Shown in pieces: positions 51,431 through 59,852 of a stretch of 64,000 nucleotides of DNA. Position 1 is the stretch's first letter; every line of letters begins with the position of its first letter. The stretch is taken from NCBI RefSeq assembly GCF_937888285.1, contig NZ_CALART010000067.1, positions 14,807 through 78,806 on the forward strand, given 5' to 3'. The notes beneath the pieces are model-generated. The model made no database searches and was not told the DNA's origin. It worked only from the letters and a program-made list of their open reading frames with translations. This stretch comes from an uncultured Aquimonas sp. (GTDB lineage Bacteria > Pseudomonadota > Gammaproteobacteria > Xanthomonadales > Xanthomonadaceae). Made by a program: the position numbers and the translations under genes.

Positions 51431-53065
51431 ATGGCAACTTCGACCGCAGCCCACCACGACGAGCACCACGACCATAAGCCGACCGGCTTCATGCAGCGCT
51501 GGGTGCTGACCACCAACCACAAGGACATCGGCACCCTCTACCTGGTGTTCTCGCTGGTGATGTTCCTGATCGGCGGCGCGATGGCGCTGGTGATCCGTGC
51601 CGAGCTGTTCCAGCCCGGCCTGCAGCTGGTGCATCCGGAATTCTTCAACCAGATGACCACCATGCACGCGCTGGTGATGATCTTCGGCGCGGTCATGCCG
51701 GCCTTCGTGGGCCTGGCCAACTGGATGATCCCGCTGCAGATCGGCGCGCCGGACATGGCGCTGCCGCGCATGAACAACTGGTCCTTCTGGATCATGCCGT
51801 TCGCCTTCACCCTGCTGCTGATGCCGCTGATCCTGCAGCTGTTCTTCGGCATCGGCGGCGGCGGCCCGGCCGGCGGCTGGACCCTGTACCCGCCGCTGTC
51901 GCTGCAGGGCGGCAACAGCACGGCCTTCACCATCTTCGCCATCCACCTGATGGGCATCAGCTCGATCATGGGCGCGATCAACATCATCGCCACCGTGCTC
52001 AACATGCGCGCCCCGGGCGTGGACCTGCTCAAGATGCCGGTGTTCGTGTGGACCTGGCTGATCACCGCCTTCCTGCTGATCGCGGTGATGCCGGTGCTGG
52101 CCGGCGCGGTCACCATGCTGCTGACCGACAAGTTCTTCGAAACCAGCTTCTTCAACGCCGCCGGCGGCGGTGACCCGGTGATGTACCAGCACATCTTCTG
52201 GTTCTTCGGGCACCCCGAGGTCTACATCATGATCCTGCCGGCCTTCGGCATCGTGTCGGAGATCATCCCGACCTTCGCCCGCAAGCCGCTGTTCGGCTAC
52301 CAGGCCATGGTGTACGCCACCGCGTCGATCGCCTTCCTGTCGTTCATCGTCTGGGCCCACCACATGTTCACCGTGGGCATGCCGCTCGGCGGCGAGCTGT
52401 ACTTCATGTACGCCACGATGCTGATCGCCATCCCCACCGGCGTGAAGGTCTTCAACTGGGTCACCACCATGTGGCGCGGCTCGCTGACCTTCGAGACCCC
52501 GATGCTGTTCGCCCTGGGCTTCGTGGTGATGTTCACCATCGGCGGCTTCTCGGGCCTGATGCTGGCCATCGTCCCGGCCGACTTCCAGTACCACGACACC
52601 TACTTCGTGGTGGCGCACTTCCACTACGTGCTGGTGACGGGCGCGGTCTACTCGATCATGGCCGCGGCCTATTACTGGCTGCCCAAGTGGACCGGCCACA
52701 TGTACAACGAGACGCTGGGCAAGTGGCACTTCTGGCTGTCGACGATCTTCGTCAACCTGCTGTTCTTCCCGCAGCACTTCCTGGGTCTGGCCGGCATGCC
52801 GCGCCGCATCCCGGATTACAACGTGGCGTTCGCCGACTTCAACATGATCAGTTCGATCGGCGGCTTCGGCTTCGGCCTGTCGCAGCTGATCTTCGTCTAC
52901 ATCGTGTGGAGCTGTGCACGCGGTGGCGCCAAGGCCACGGCCGGCGTGTGGGAAGGCGCGAAGGGCCTGGAATGGACCGTGCCGAGCCCGGCCCCGCACC
53001 ACACCTTCACCACCCCGCCGGTGATCGACGACAGCAAGCTGGCTCACGGCAACGTCGCCCACTGA
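51431..53065 (+). CDS. ctaD: Cytochrome c oxidase subunit I
   Basis: Catalytic 544-residue subunit of the aa3 oxidase with 12 membrane spans. Haem a and haem a3 ligands are in MTTMHALVMI and HFHYVLVTGA, the CuB site in FGHPEVYI with the cross-linked Tyr and the E of the D-channel, and WAHHMFTVG gives the other two CuB His. The K-channel segment TVGMPLGG is typical of A1-type oxidases. The N-terminus is His-rich (HHDEHHDHK). It is spaced 17 bases from coxB. The strong hairpin at 53081-53112 follows its stop. Confidence 0.98.
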   Translation: MATSTAAHHDEHHDHKPTGFMQRWVLTTNHKDIGTLYLVFSLVMFLIGGAMALVIRAELFQPGLQLVHPEFFNQMTTMHALVMIFGAVMPAFVGLANWMIPLQIGAPDMALPRMNNWSFWIMPFAFTLLLMPLILQLFFGIGGGGPAGGWTLYPPLSLQGGNSTAFTIFAIHLMGISSIMGAINIIATVLNMRAPGVDLLKMPVFVWTWLITAFLLIAVMPVLAGAVTMLLTDKFFETSFFNAAGGGDPVMYQHIFWFFGHPEVYIMILPAFGIVSEIIPTFARKPLFGYQAMVYATASIAFLSFIVWAHHMFTVGMPLGGELYFMYATMLIAIPTGVKVFNWVTTMWRGSLTFETPMLFALGFVVMFTIGGFSGLMLAIVPADFQYHDTYFVVAHFHYVLVTGAVYSIMAAAYYWLPKWTGHMYNETLGKWHFWLSTIFVNLLFFPQHFLGLAGMPRRIPDYNVAFADFNMISSIGGFGFGLSQLIFVYIVWSCARGGAKATAGVWEGAKGLEWTVPSPAPHHTFTTPPVIDDSKLAHGNVAH

Positions 53066-53080
53066 TGCCGGACAGGCGCG

Positions 53081-53112
53081 CGTGGGTCGAGGGCGTGCGC
53101 CCTCGACCCACG
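53081..53112 (+). terminator. 14-bp perfect hairpin after ctaD
   Basis: CGTGGGTCGAGGGC (53081-53094) pairs with 53099-53112 around GTGC, beginning 16 bases after the ctaD stop. No T run follows and the small ORF and ctaG come next, so it is more likely an mRNA processing or stability element, or a partial terminator, than an operon end. Confidence 0.6.
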
Positions 53113-53138
53113 CCGTAGCGGCCATCGAGAAGCACACC

Positions 53139-53273
53139 ATGAAGCGTCCCAACGCCCCCACCGAAGCCAGCCCGCAGCAGCGCGTCGCGGCGCGCCGTAC
53201 GGCCCTGGCCATGGGCCTGATCGCGCTGGCCGTCTACGTCACCTTCGTCCTGTCGGGCGTGATCGGGCGATGA
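53139..53273 (+). CDS. Small single-span membrane protein in the oxidase operon
   Basis: A 44-residue protein. After a hydrophilic head (MKRPNAPTEASPQQRVAARR) there is one hydrophobic segment (TALAMGLIALAVYVTFVLSG). Small single-span proteins of this size often stand between ctaD and ctaG in gammaproteobacteria and may be an assembly helper or a small subunit; I know no confirmed role. It overlaps ctaG by four bases (ATGA at 53270-53273), which supports it as a real gene. No SD better than GAGAAG is seen. Confidence 0.75.
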   Translation: MKRPNAPTEASPQQRVAARRTALAMGLIALAVYVTFVLSGVIGR

Positions 53274-53845
53274 GCGCCGAGGTTTCAAGCCGCAGCGAGA
53301 GCCGCAAGGTGCTGGGCCGGGCTTTGCTCGCCTGTGCCTGCACTTTTCTGTTCGCCTTCTCGCTGGTGCCGTTGTACCGCATTGCCTGCGAGAAGGTGTT
53401 CGGCATAACCCTGGAGCGCACGCCGACCGGCGAGACCGTGGTGGCGAGCTACGAGGTCGACACCAGCCGCACCATCACCGTCGAGTTCGATGCCGGGGTG
53501 AACTCGCGCCTCAACTGGGCCTTCCGCTCGGACCAGTTCCAGATGCAGGTGCACCCGGGTCAGATGTACGAGGCCATGTTTCATGCCCGCAACATGGACA
53601 GTACGCCCATCGTCGGCCAGGCGGTGCCCAGCGTCGCGCCCTCGCGCGCCTCGATCTTCTTCAACAAGACCGAGTGCTTCTGCTTCACCGAGCAGCTGCT
53701 GCACCCCGGTGAGGAGCGTCCGATGCCGGTGCGCTTCGTGATCGACCCCGCGCTGCCGCGCGAAATCACCACGCTCACCCTGTCCTACACCTTCTTCAAC
53801 AACGAGCACGCCACCGCCCGCATGGCGGCCAGCGGCATGCACTGA
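53270..53845 (+). CDS. ctaG: Cytochrome c oxidase assembly factor, copper delivery to CuB (Cox11)
   Basis: A 191-residue protein with one membrane span (about 16-36) and a periplasmic Ig-like copper domain. The copper-binding CFCF motif is at C136/C138 (NKTECFCFTEQLL). It inserts CuB into subunit I, which is encoded upstream. The TLSYTFF segment at the end matches the family. The small ORF overlaps its start, and ctaE follows after 70 bases. Confidence 0.95.
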   Translation: MSAEVSSRSESRKVLGRALLACACTFLFAFSLVPLYRIACEKVFGITLERTPTGETVVASYEVDTSRTITVEFDAGVNSRLNWAFRSDQFQMQVHPGQMYEAMFHARNMDSTPIVGQAVPSVAPSRASIFFNKTECFCFTEQLLHPGEERPMPVRFVIDPALPREITTLTLSYTFFNNEHATARMAASGMH

Positions 53846-53915
53846 ACCGCCTCGGTCCGCCGCATCCGGCGGGCTGCTTGCTAGACTTTCAACTTTCGTT
53901 CACCGGGGAAGCTCC

Positions 53916-54791
53916 ATGGCACACGCCCACGACGACGCCAACGTCTATTACGTTCCACACAGCAGCCCCTGGCCGATCGTCGGCGCCATCGGCCTGTTCA
54001 CCACCATGCTCGGCGTGGCCAGCTGGATGGACGGCGCTGCCTGGGGCATGTGGGTGTTCTACGCGGGCCTCGCGGTCACCCTGTTCATGCTGAGCGGCTG
54101 GTTCGCCGACCAGATCAACGAGTCGGTGGGCGGCAAGTACAACTCGCAGGTCGACCGCAGCTTCCGCATGGGCATGCTGTGGTTCATCTTCTCGGAAGTG
54201 ATGTTCTTCGCGGCCTTCTTCGGCGCGCTGTTCTACGCGCGCATGTTCTCGGTGCCGTGGCTGGGCGGCGAGGGCGCCGGAGCGGCCACGCACGAGTTCC
54301 TCTGGAGCGGCTTCGACGCCGCTTGGCCGACCAATGGCCCCAACGAGCTCAATGGCGCCTTCCAGACCATTCCAGCCTGGGGCATTCCGCTGCTGAACAC
54401 CCTGCTGCTGCTGGCTTCGGGCATCACCCTGACCATCGCCCACCACGCGCTGAAGGCCGGTGAGCGCGGCAAGATCCTGTTCTGGCTGGCGGCCACCGTC
54501 GTGCTGGGCGCGATTTTCATGTACTTCCAGATCTACGAGTACGCGCACGCCTACGGCGACCTGAACCTGAAGCTGAGCTCCGGCATCTACGGTTCCACCT
54601 TCTTCATGCTCACCGGCTTCCACGGCATGCATGTGACGCTGGGCGCGATCATGCTGGCGGTGATGTGGTTCCGCGTGGCCAAGGGCCATTTCACCAAGGA
54701 CAACCACTTCGCCTTCGAGGCGGTGGCCTGGTACTGGCACTTCGTCGACGTGGTCTGGCTGATCCTGTTCCTGTTCGTCTACGTGCTGTAA
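53916..54791 (+). CDS. ctaE: Cytochrome c oxidase subunit III
   Basis: A 291-residue, seven-span subunit III. It keeps the MGMLWFIFSEVMFFAAFFGA, HEFLWSGFDAAWPTNGP, FHGMHVTLGAIML and WYWHFVDVVWLILFLFVYVL segments. It stabilises subunit I and the D-channel. It is transcribed with ctaD-ctaG. A very strong bidirectional terminator follows, so this is the last gene of the first oxidase transcript. Confidence 0.97.
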   Translation: MAHAHDDANVYYVPHSSPWPIVGAIGLFTTMLGVASWMDGAAWGMWVFYAGLAVTLFMLSGWFADQINESVGGKYNSQVDRSFRMGMLWFIFSEVMFFAAFFGALFYARMFSVPWLGGEGAGAATHEFLWSGFDAAWPTNGPNELNGAFQTIPAWGIPLLNTLLLLASGITLTIAHHALKAGERGKILFWLAATVVLGAIFMYFQIYEYAHAYGDLNLKLSSGIYGSTFFMLTGFHGMHVTLGAIMLAVMWFRVAKGHFTKDNHFAFEAVAWYWHFVDVVWLILFLFVYVL

Positions 54792-54810
54792 GGCGCGGGG
54801 CGCAGGTCGC

Positions 54811-54851
54811 AAACGCAGCGGGGCCGGCAAGCTGCCGGCCCCGCTGCGTTT
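54811..54851. terminator. Very strong bidirectional terminator after ctaE
   Basis: Perfect 19-bp stem with AGC loop, AAA at the left and TTT at the right. It separates ctaE (+, stop 54791) from the DUF2909 gene (-, stop 54892). A second, smaller GCAGGCC/GGCCTGC hairpin follows at about 54862-54880. Confidence 0.93.
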
Positions 54852-54891
54852 CGGACGCTGCAGGCCGTACTGGCCTGCGGCAGCGACCGAC

Positions 54892-55098
54892 TCAGCCGCC
54901 GATGCCGTGCGGCTTGATGATGCCGGTGCCGATGCCGATCAGCACCAGCACGATCAGCAGCACCGACAGGCCGATCCGTCGGGTCAGCGCGTTCACCGTG
55001 CGGTGCGTGCTGCCCTTGTCGGAAATCATGTAGTACAGCCCCGCGCCGAGGTTGTAGAGGATGAGCGCGAGGAACCCGATGATCAGCAGCTTTTCCAT
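54892..55098 (-). CDS. DUF2909 twin-transmembrane protein
   Basis: A 68-residue protein with two hydrophobic segments (LLIIGFLALILYNLGAGLYY and IGLSVLLIVLVLIGIGTGII), the pattern of DUF2909. It is encoded in reverse between ctaE and the SURF1 gene, and its start is divergent from SURF1 by about 45 bases. The gene is often found in this place beside oxidase genes in gammaproteobacteria, which suggests a link with the oxidase or with respiration. The function is unknown. ATG at 55098. Confidence 0.85.
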   Translation of the reverse strand: MEKLLIIGFLALILYNLGAGLYYMISDKGSTHRTVNALTRRIGLSVLLIVLVLIGIGTGIIKPHGIGG

Positions 55099-55143
55099 GG
55101 CCAGCACCTGAGCAATGACAGTGCCAAGTATCTCACCCGTCGC

Positions 55144-55875
55144 ATGCAGGTCGGCGTGAGCACCTCCTCGATCAAACGCTATCTGCTGGCCTCGGCAGGC
55201 CTGCTGCTTGCGCTCGGCTTCGCGAGCCTGTCGAGCTGGCAATTCGGTCGCGCCGGACAGAAGCAGGCCTGGCTCGACCAGGTCGAAGCCGCGCGCCAAG
55301 CCGCGCCGCAAGCGCTGGCCGCCGCGCTGGCGGCCCCGGAAAGCGCCGGAGTACCGATGGCGGTGCGCGGCGAAATCGAGCTGCGCGCAAACCCACGCCT
55401 GCTGCTCGACAACCAGCAGCGCGAGGGCAGGGTGGGTCTGCGCGAGTACGCCCTGGTCCGCGCGGTCGGAGGCGATGAGCGCTGGTTTCTCGCCGATCTC
55501 GGCTGGCTGCCGATCGCGGCGGACCGCCGCCTGCCGGCGCTTGAAGAACTGCCGGCGCGCCTCGACGCGCAGGGCCTGCTGGCCGCGCTGCCGGGACAGG
55601 GCCTGAGGCTCGCCCCCAATCCGGTCGCAACCGGCCCGGTGGCGCTGCTCAACTACCTCGATGTCGACGAGCTTTCGCAGCAGACCGGCCTGCGCCTGCT
55701 GCCCAGGCTGCTGCGTCTCGATCCCGCGCTGCCGATCGGCCATGCGCGCGATCTGGACGTTCTGCCCAATACACTGCCGCCCGAAAAGCATCGCGGCTAC
55801 GCCTTGCAGTGGGCTGGCCTCGCCCTGGCGGCGCTGGTGACCACACTTCTTCTTTTCTTCCGGAGTCGCGCATGA
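55144..55875 (+). CDS. SURF1-family oxidase assembly protein
   Basis: A 243-residue protein with N- and C-terminal membrane spans (about 12-30 and 220-240) around a periplasmic domain, as in SURF1. Conserved pieces are LGFASLSSWQFGRAGQK, ELRANPRLLLDNQQREGRVG, WFLADLGWLPIA and HRGYALQWAGLALAAL. SURF1 helps haem A insertion into subunit I. It is the first gene of the second oxidase transcript and its stop overlaps the next ATG (ATGA). GTG at 55153 is an alternative start. Confidence 0.92.
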   Translation: MQVGVSTSSIKRYLLASAGLLLALGFASLSSWQFGRAGQKQAWLDQVEAARQAAPQALAAALAAPESAGVPMAVRGEIELRANPRLLLDNQQREGRVGLREYALVRAVGGDERWFLADLGWLPIAADRRLPALEELPARLDAQGLLAALPGQGLRLAPNPVATGPVALLNYLDVDELSQQTGLRLLPRLLRLDPALPIGHARDLDVLPNTLPPEKHRGYALQWAGLALAALVTTLLLFFRSRA

Positions 55876-56420
55876 CACCGCAGCAACGCTCGCGGCTGGT
55901 CCTGATCATTATCGTGTTGCTGTTCGGCGCGCCCTTCGTCACGGCTGTGGTGCTGCGCTTCGGTGGCTGGCAGCCCGGCCAGACCCGCAACTACGGCAGC
56001 CTCGTGCAGCCGCCGCAGGACTGGTCGGCGATGCCGCTTAAGAGCATCGACGGCGCCGCCTACCCCTGGGATCCGGAAGCCCGCCGCTGGCACCTGCTGC
56101 TGCTGCCGCCCGCGCCCTGCGACAGCCAATGCCTTGCGCAGGCCGAGGTGATCCACAAGGTCTGGATCTCGGAAGGTCGCCGCGCCGACAAGCTCGACGT
56201 GCTGTGGCCGGGCCGCTGGCCGGACGGTCTCGAGCGCTTCGGCGGTCTGCGCGAGATCGAACTGCCGCCGGCCCTGCGCAGCCAGGTGCCGGTGGATGCC
56301 GTCGCCGGCACCGGCATGGCGGCGGCGCTGATCGACCACAACGGTTTCCTCGTCGTGACCTATGCCGCCGGCTTCGAGCCCAACCGCATGCGTCGCGACC
56401 TCGATCGACTGGTGAAGTGA
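55872..56420 (+). CDS. SCO-like thioredoxin-fold oxidase assembly protein
   Basis: A 182-residue protein with one membrane span (LVLIIIVLLFGAPFVTAVVL) and a periplasmic thioredoxin-like part. A CxxxC pair (PAPCDSQCLAQ) is at the place of the SCO/Cox copper site, and a later NGFLVVTYAAGFEPNRMRRD segment holds the usual loop near the cysteines. The family His of SCO is not clear, so it may be a related redox or copper-handling helper for CuA. It overlaps the SURF1 gene by four bases and the ctaA ATG by one base, so it is in the same operon. Confidence 0.78.
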   Translation: MTPQQRSRLVLIIIVLLFGAPFVTAVVLRFGGWQPGQTRNYGSLVQPPQDWSAMPLKSIDGAAYPWDPEARRWHLLLLPPAPCDSQCLAQAEVIHKVWISEGRRADKLDVLWPGRWPDGLERFGGLREIELPPALRSQVPVDAVAGTGMAAALIDHNGFLVVTYAAGFEPNRMRRDLDRLVK

Positions 56421-57550
56421 TGATCCATCCCAAGTTCAACAAGCTCGCCTGGATCACCCTGGCGCTGGCGATCTGCGTGATCGGTTTTGGTGCCTACGTA
56501 CGGCTTTCGCATGCCGGCCTGGGCTGCCCCGACTGGCCGGTCTGCTACGGCAAGCTGACCTGGCCCAAGCACGACGTCCACATCGCTGCGGCCAACGAGG
56601 CCTTCCCCGAGCGCCCGGTCGAAGTGCCCAAAGCCTGGAAGGAGCAGGTCCACCGCCACATCGCGGCCATCCTCGGCCTGCTGGTGCTGGGCCTCGCCCT
56701 GCTCGCCACGCGCTCGCGCCCGCACGCCTGGAAGATCCTGCTGTCCTCGTGTGCGCTGATCCTCGGCGCGATCTTCCTCTACGTGCGCGAGCACTACGTG
56801 GCCTCGTCGGTCGTCGTGATCGTCGCCGAGGCCGCGCTCATGGCCAGCGCCTGGCGCTGGTCGAACTCCGACATGGCGCGGGTGGCCACCTTCACCCTGG
56901 GCTTCATCATCTTCCAGGCCATGCTCGGCCTGTGGACGGTGACCTGGCTGCTGAAACCCATCGTGGTGATGGCGCATCTGCTGGGCGGCATGACGATGTT
57001 CTGTCTGCTGACCTGGATGGCGCTGCGCTCCTCGACCAACGCCGCGATCCCGCAGCCGCCGACCCTGCGCATCCGCCCGCTGCTGTGGATCGGTGTGGCG
57101 GTGGTGGGCGTGCAGATCGCGCTGGGCGGCTGGGTCTCGGCCAACTATGCCGCGCTGGCCTGCGGCACCGACTTCCCGACCTGCCTGGGCCAGTGGTGGC
57201 CGCAGATGGACTTCGCGGAAGCCGCCGTGCTCTGGCGCGGAATCGGCGTCGACTACGAAGGGGGTTTGCTTGACCCCGAAGCGCGCACGGCGATCCAGAT
57301 GATGCATCGCCTGTTCGCGCTGGTCGTCGTCGGCTATCTGGTCTGGCTGGCCCGCAGGCTGAACGCGGAAGGCTTGCCGACCTACGGCTGGGGCCTGCTG
57401 ATGGTGCTGGGCCTGCAGGTGCTGCTGGGCATCACCAATGTCGTTGCCGGCCTGCCGCTGCCGGTGGCCACCGCCCACAACGTCGTGGCCGCCCTGCTGC
57501 TGTTCCTGCTGGTGGGCCTGCTCGCCCGCCTGCGGCCGCAGACCGCCTGA
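56420..57550 (+). CDS. ctaA: Haem A synthase (Cox15)
   Basis: Oxidises the C8 methyl of haem O to give haem A. The 376-residue protein has eight hydrophobic spans. The type 1 N-terminal half (LSHAGLGCPDWPVCYG) has the Cys pair motif of the extracytoplasmic loop. The haem-ligand His are in EQVHRHIAAILGL and VVMAHLLGG, with a second pair in MMHRLFALVVV and TAHNVVAALL. It overlaps the SCO-like gene by one base. ctaB follows after about 130 bases. Confidence 0.95.
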   Translation: MIHPKFNKLAWITLALAICVIGFGAYVRLSHAGLGCPDWPVCYGKLTWPKHDVHIAAANEAFPERPVEVPKAWKEQVHRHIAAILGLLVLGLALLATRSRPHAWKILLSSCALILGAIFLYVREHYVASSVVVIVAEAALMASAWRWSNSDMARVATFTLGFIIFQAMLGLWTVTWLLKPIVVMAHLLGGMTMFCLLTWMALRSSTNAAIPQPPTLRIRPLLWIGVAVVGVQIALGGWVSANYAALACGTDFPTCLGQWWPQMDFAEAAVLWRGIGVDYEGGLLDPEARTAIQMMHRLFALVVVGYLVWLARRLNAEGLPTYGWGLLMVLGLQVLLGITNVVAGLPLPVATAHNVVAALLLFLLVGLLARLRPQTA

Positions 57551-57681
57551 GCCAGCCGCCCGAGCGCCGCGATGCGGCCTCGGGCCGCCCCTTCGACGAC
57601 CTCCACGAACCGCTGATCCCACCCGGCCCGGAACCGCCTCGGCTTGCAGCCAGGGCGCCCGGGCCTCAGGCTTTGCATCGC

Positions 57682-58590
57682 ATGACTTCCGCTTTCCGCC
57701 AGTACTGGCCGCTGACCAAGCCCAAGGTCGTGGCCCTGATCGTGTTCACCGCCTTCGTCGGCATGCTGCTGGCCGTGCCCGGCCTGCCGCCCTGGAACGC
57801 GCTGATCTTCGGCAACCTCGGCATCTGGCTGGCGGCGGCCTCGGCGGCGGCGATCAACCATCTGATCGACCAGCGCATCGATGCGGTGATGGCTCGCACC
57901 CAGCACCGCCCGCTGCCCTCGGGCGAACTGGTGGGCTGGCAGGTGCTGGCCTTCGCGCTGGCCCTCGGCGCGGCTTCGATGCTGGTGCTGGTGCTGTTCG
58001 TCAACGTGCTGACCGCCCTGCTGACCTTCGCTTCGCTGATCGGCTATGCGGTGGTCTATACGGCCTATCTCAAGCGCGCGACGCCGCAGAACATCGTGAT
58101 CGGTGGAGCCGCCGGCGCGGCGCCGCCGGTGCTGGGCTGGGCCGCGGCCACGGGTGAGGTGCACCCCTATGCCCTGCTGCTGTTCCTGATCATCTTCATC
58201 TGGACGCCGCCGCACTTCTGGGCGCTGGCGATCTTCCGCCGCGACGACTATGCCCGCGCCGGCGTGCCCATGCTGCCGGTCACCCACGGCGTCGAGTACA
58301 CGCGGGTGCAGGTGCTGCTCTACACCCTGCTGCTGATCGCCGCCACGCTCCTGCCCTGGGTCACCGGCATGAGCGGCAGCTTCTACCTGGGCGGCGCCCT
58401 GGTGCTGAACGCGGTCTTCCTCTACTACGCCCTGCGCCTGCTGAACCCGCCGTCGGAGCGCTTCGCGATGGAGGTGTTCAACTACTCCATCCTCTACCTG
58501 ATGGCGCTGTTCGCCTTCCTGCTGGTGGACCACTACCTCGACACCGGCCCCACGATCGCCAACGCGCTGTACTTCGAGCCGGTGGCTTAG
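57682..58590 (+). CDS. ctaB: Protohaem IX farnesyltransferase (haem O synthase)
   Basis: Adds the farnesyl tail to haem B to make haem O, the substrate of ctaA. The 302-residue UbiA-family protein has nine or so spans and both Asp-rich motifs: NHLIDQRIDAVMARTQHRPL at about 60-79, and RRDDYARAGVPMLPV at about 190. The ATG at 57682 is preferred to an earlier TTG at 57673. The 131-base gap to ctaA holds no other gene. A degenerate GGAATC repeat follows its stop. Confidence 0.96.
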   Translation: MTSAFRQYWPLTKPKVVALIVFTAFVGMLLAVPGLPPWNALIFGNLGIWLAAASAAAINHLIDQRIDAVMARTQHRPLPSGELVGWQVLAFALALGAASMLVLVLFVNVLTALLTFASLIGYAVVYTAYLKRATPQNIVIGGAAGAAPPVLGWAAATGEVHPYALLLFLIIFIWTPPHFWALAIFRRDDYARAGVPMLPVTHGVEYTRVQVLLYTLLLIAATLLPWVTGMSGSFYLGGALVLNAVFLYYALRLLNPPSERFAMEVFNYSILYLMALFAFLLVDHYLDTGPTIANALYFEPVA

Positions 58591-58593
58591 AGG

Positions 58594-58622
58594 CCGGGAT
58601 TGGTGATTCGGAATTCGGGAGC
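58594..58622. repeat. Single, degenerate copy of the GGGAATC repeat
   Basis: GCCGGGATTGGTGATTCGG and the next 10 bases resemble the left arm at 17051-17089. It sits directly after the ctaB stop. The following bases include a hairpin ACGGACC/GGTCCGT (58637-58653). Confidence 0.5.
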
Positions 58623-58782
58623 AAAGAGGCGCGCTTACGGACCACCGGTCCGTGCGCCGATGGGCGCCCGAGCGCTGCGTGCGAGGGCCGGGATTCGCCG
58701 GACAGCCTGAGGGGCAATCACTTCGCTTCGCGGCACACTCCGTAGTCTTGCCCGTCAATGAAAGGCGAACAGGAGTCGATCC

Positions 58783-59247
58783 ATGTCCGATGCCGGTACA
58801 ACACCCACCTGGAATCAGGTCCTGATCTGGGCCCGTCGCGGCAATCCGCCGCCGCCGCGGCGGCTGGAGCTGAGTGAGGGGGACTGGCGCGTGCGGCTCA
58901 CGCCCGAGCAGTTCCGGGTGCTGCGTCTGCACGGCACCGAGCGCGCCTTCTCTTCCGGTATGTGCAGCCTGTTCGAGCCCGGCCGCTACGCCTGCGCCGG
59001 CTGCGGCACCCTGCTGTTCGACGCCACGACAAAGTTCGAGAGCCATTCCGGATGGCCCAGTTTCACTGCGCCGGTGGTCGAGGGCGTGGTCGCCTATGTC
59101 GAAGACCTGAGCCACGGTATGCATCGGATCGAGACCCTGTGCGCCGTCTGCGATGGCCATCTGGGCCACGTCTTTCCCGATGGCCCGCCACCCACCGGCC
59201 TGCGCTACTGCATCAACGCCGTCGCCCTGCAGAAGGAGCACGCATGA
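58783..59247 (+). CDS. msrB: Peptide-methionine (R)-S-oxide reductase
   Basis: Reduces methionine-R-sulfoxide in proteins. The 154-residue protein has the two Zn-binding CxxC pairs (YACAGCG and LCAVCDG), the substrate loop KFESHSGWPSFT, GHLGHVF and the catalytic Cys in LRYCINAVAL. It has an N-terminal extension of about 30 residues (WNQVLIWARRGNPPPPRRLE) compared with E. coli MsrB. No signal peptide is seen. It overlaps msrA by four bases, so both stereoisomers are handled by one operon. Confidence 0.96.
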   Translation: MSDAGTTPTWNQVLIWARRGNPPPPRRLELSEGDWRVRLTPEQFRVLRLHGTERAFSSGMCSLFEPGRYACAGCGTLLFDATTKFESHSGWPSFTAPVVEGVVAYVEDLSHGMHRIETLCAVCDGHLGHVFPDGPPPTGLRYCINAVALQKEHA

Positions 59248-59744
59248 GCACCACCATGACCGAAACCGCGATCCTCGCGGGCGGCTGCTTCTGGGGCATG
59301 CAGGAGCTGATCCGCGCGTTGCCCGGGGTGATCCGCACCCGCGTCGGCTACACCGGCGGCGATGTGGCGAACGCGACCTACCGCAATCACGGCACCCACG
59401 CCGAGGGCATCGAGATCGTGTTCGATCCGACGGTCTTCAGCTATCGCCAGCTGCTGGAGTTCTTCTTCCAGATCCACGACCCGACCACGCTCAATCGCCA
59501 GGGCAATGACCGCGGCCTGTCCTACCGCTCGGGCATCTATCCGCTGGATGCGCGCCAGCAGCAGATCGCGCTGGAGACCATCGCCGCCGTCGACGCCTCC
59601 GGCCGCTGGCCGGGCAAGGTGGTCACCGAAGTCAAACCCGCCGGCCCCTTCTGGGAGGCCGAGCCCGAGCACCAGGACTACCTGCAGAAGTATCCGAGCG
59701 GCTACACCTGCCACTGGGTGCGGCCGCAGTGGGTGCTGCCCTGA
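59244..59744 (+). CDS. msrA: Peptide-methionine (S)-S-oxide reductase
   Basis: Reduces methionine-S-sulfoxide. The 166-residue protein has the catalytic GGCFWGMQ motif (C15), the RTRVGYTGGDVANATYRNH segment, HAEGIEIVFDP and FFQIHDPTTLNRQGND. The ATG overlaps the msrB stop (ATGA). It is of the short, single-domain type. Together with msrB it protects against oxidative damage, which may be produced by the respiratory chain encoded upstream; this link is positional. Confidence 0.97.
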   Translation: MSTTMTETAILAGGCFWGMQELIRALPGVIRTRVGYTGGDVANATYRNHGTHAEGIEIVFDPTVFSYRQLLEFFFQIHDPTTLNRQGNDRGLSYRSGIYPLDARQQQIALETIAAVDASGRWPGKVVTEVKPAGPFWEAEPEHQDYLQKYPSGYTCHWVRPQWVLP

Positions 59745-59852
59745 TCCGCGACCCCGGGCGGACGAGATCGTGAGGGCGTTCGCAGCTCGGGGCTTGTGGT
59801 GGGTGCGGATCAGGATCAGACTGGCGAACAAGTCCAAATCGAGACTCACGCC

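Noticed and set aside
51233..53212. Large minus-strand open frame opposite coxB/ctaD
   Set aside because: Translation is Asp/His/Val/Arg-rich and repeats no family; it is the shadow of the well conserved oxidase subunits.
57382..59241. Long minus-strand open frame across ctaA, ctaB and msrB
   Set aside because: It spans three known genes and their gaps in antisense and has no start signal or motifs.
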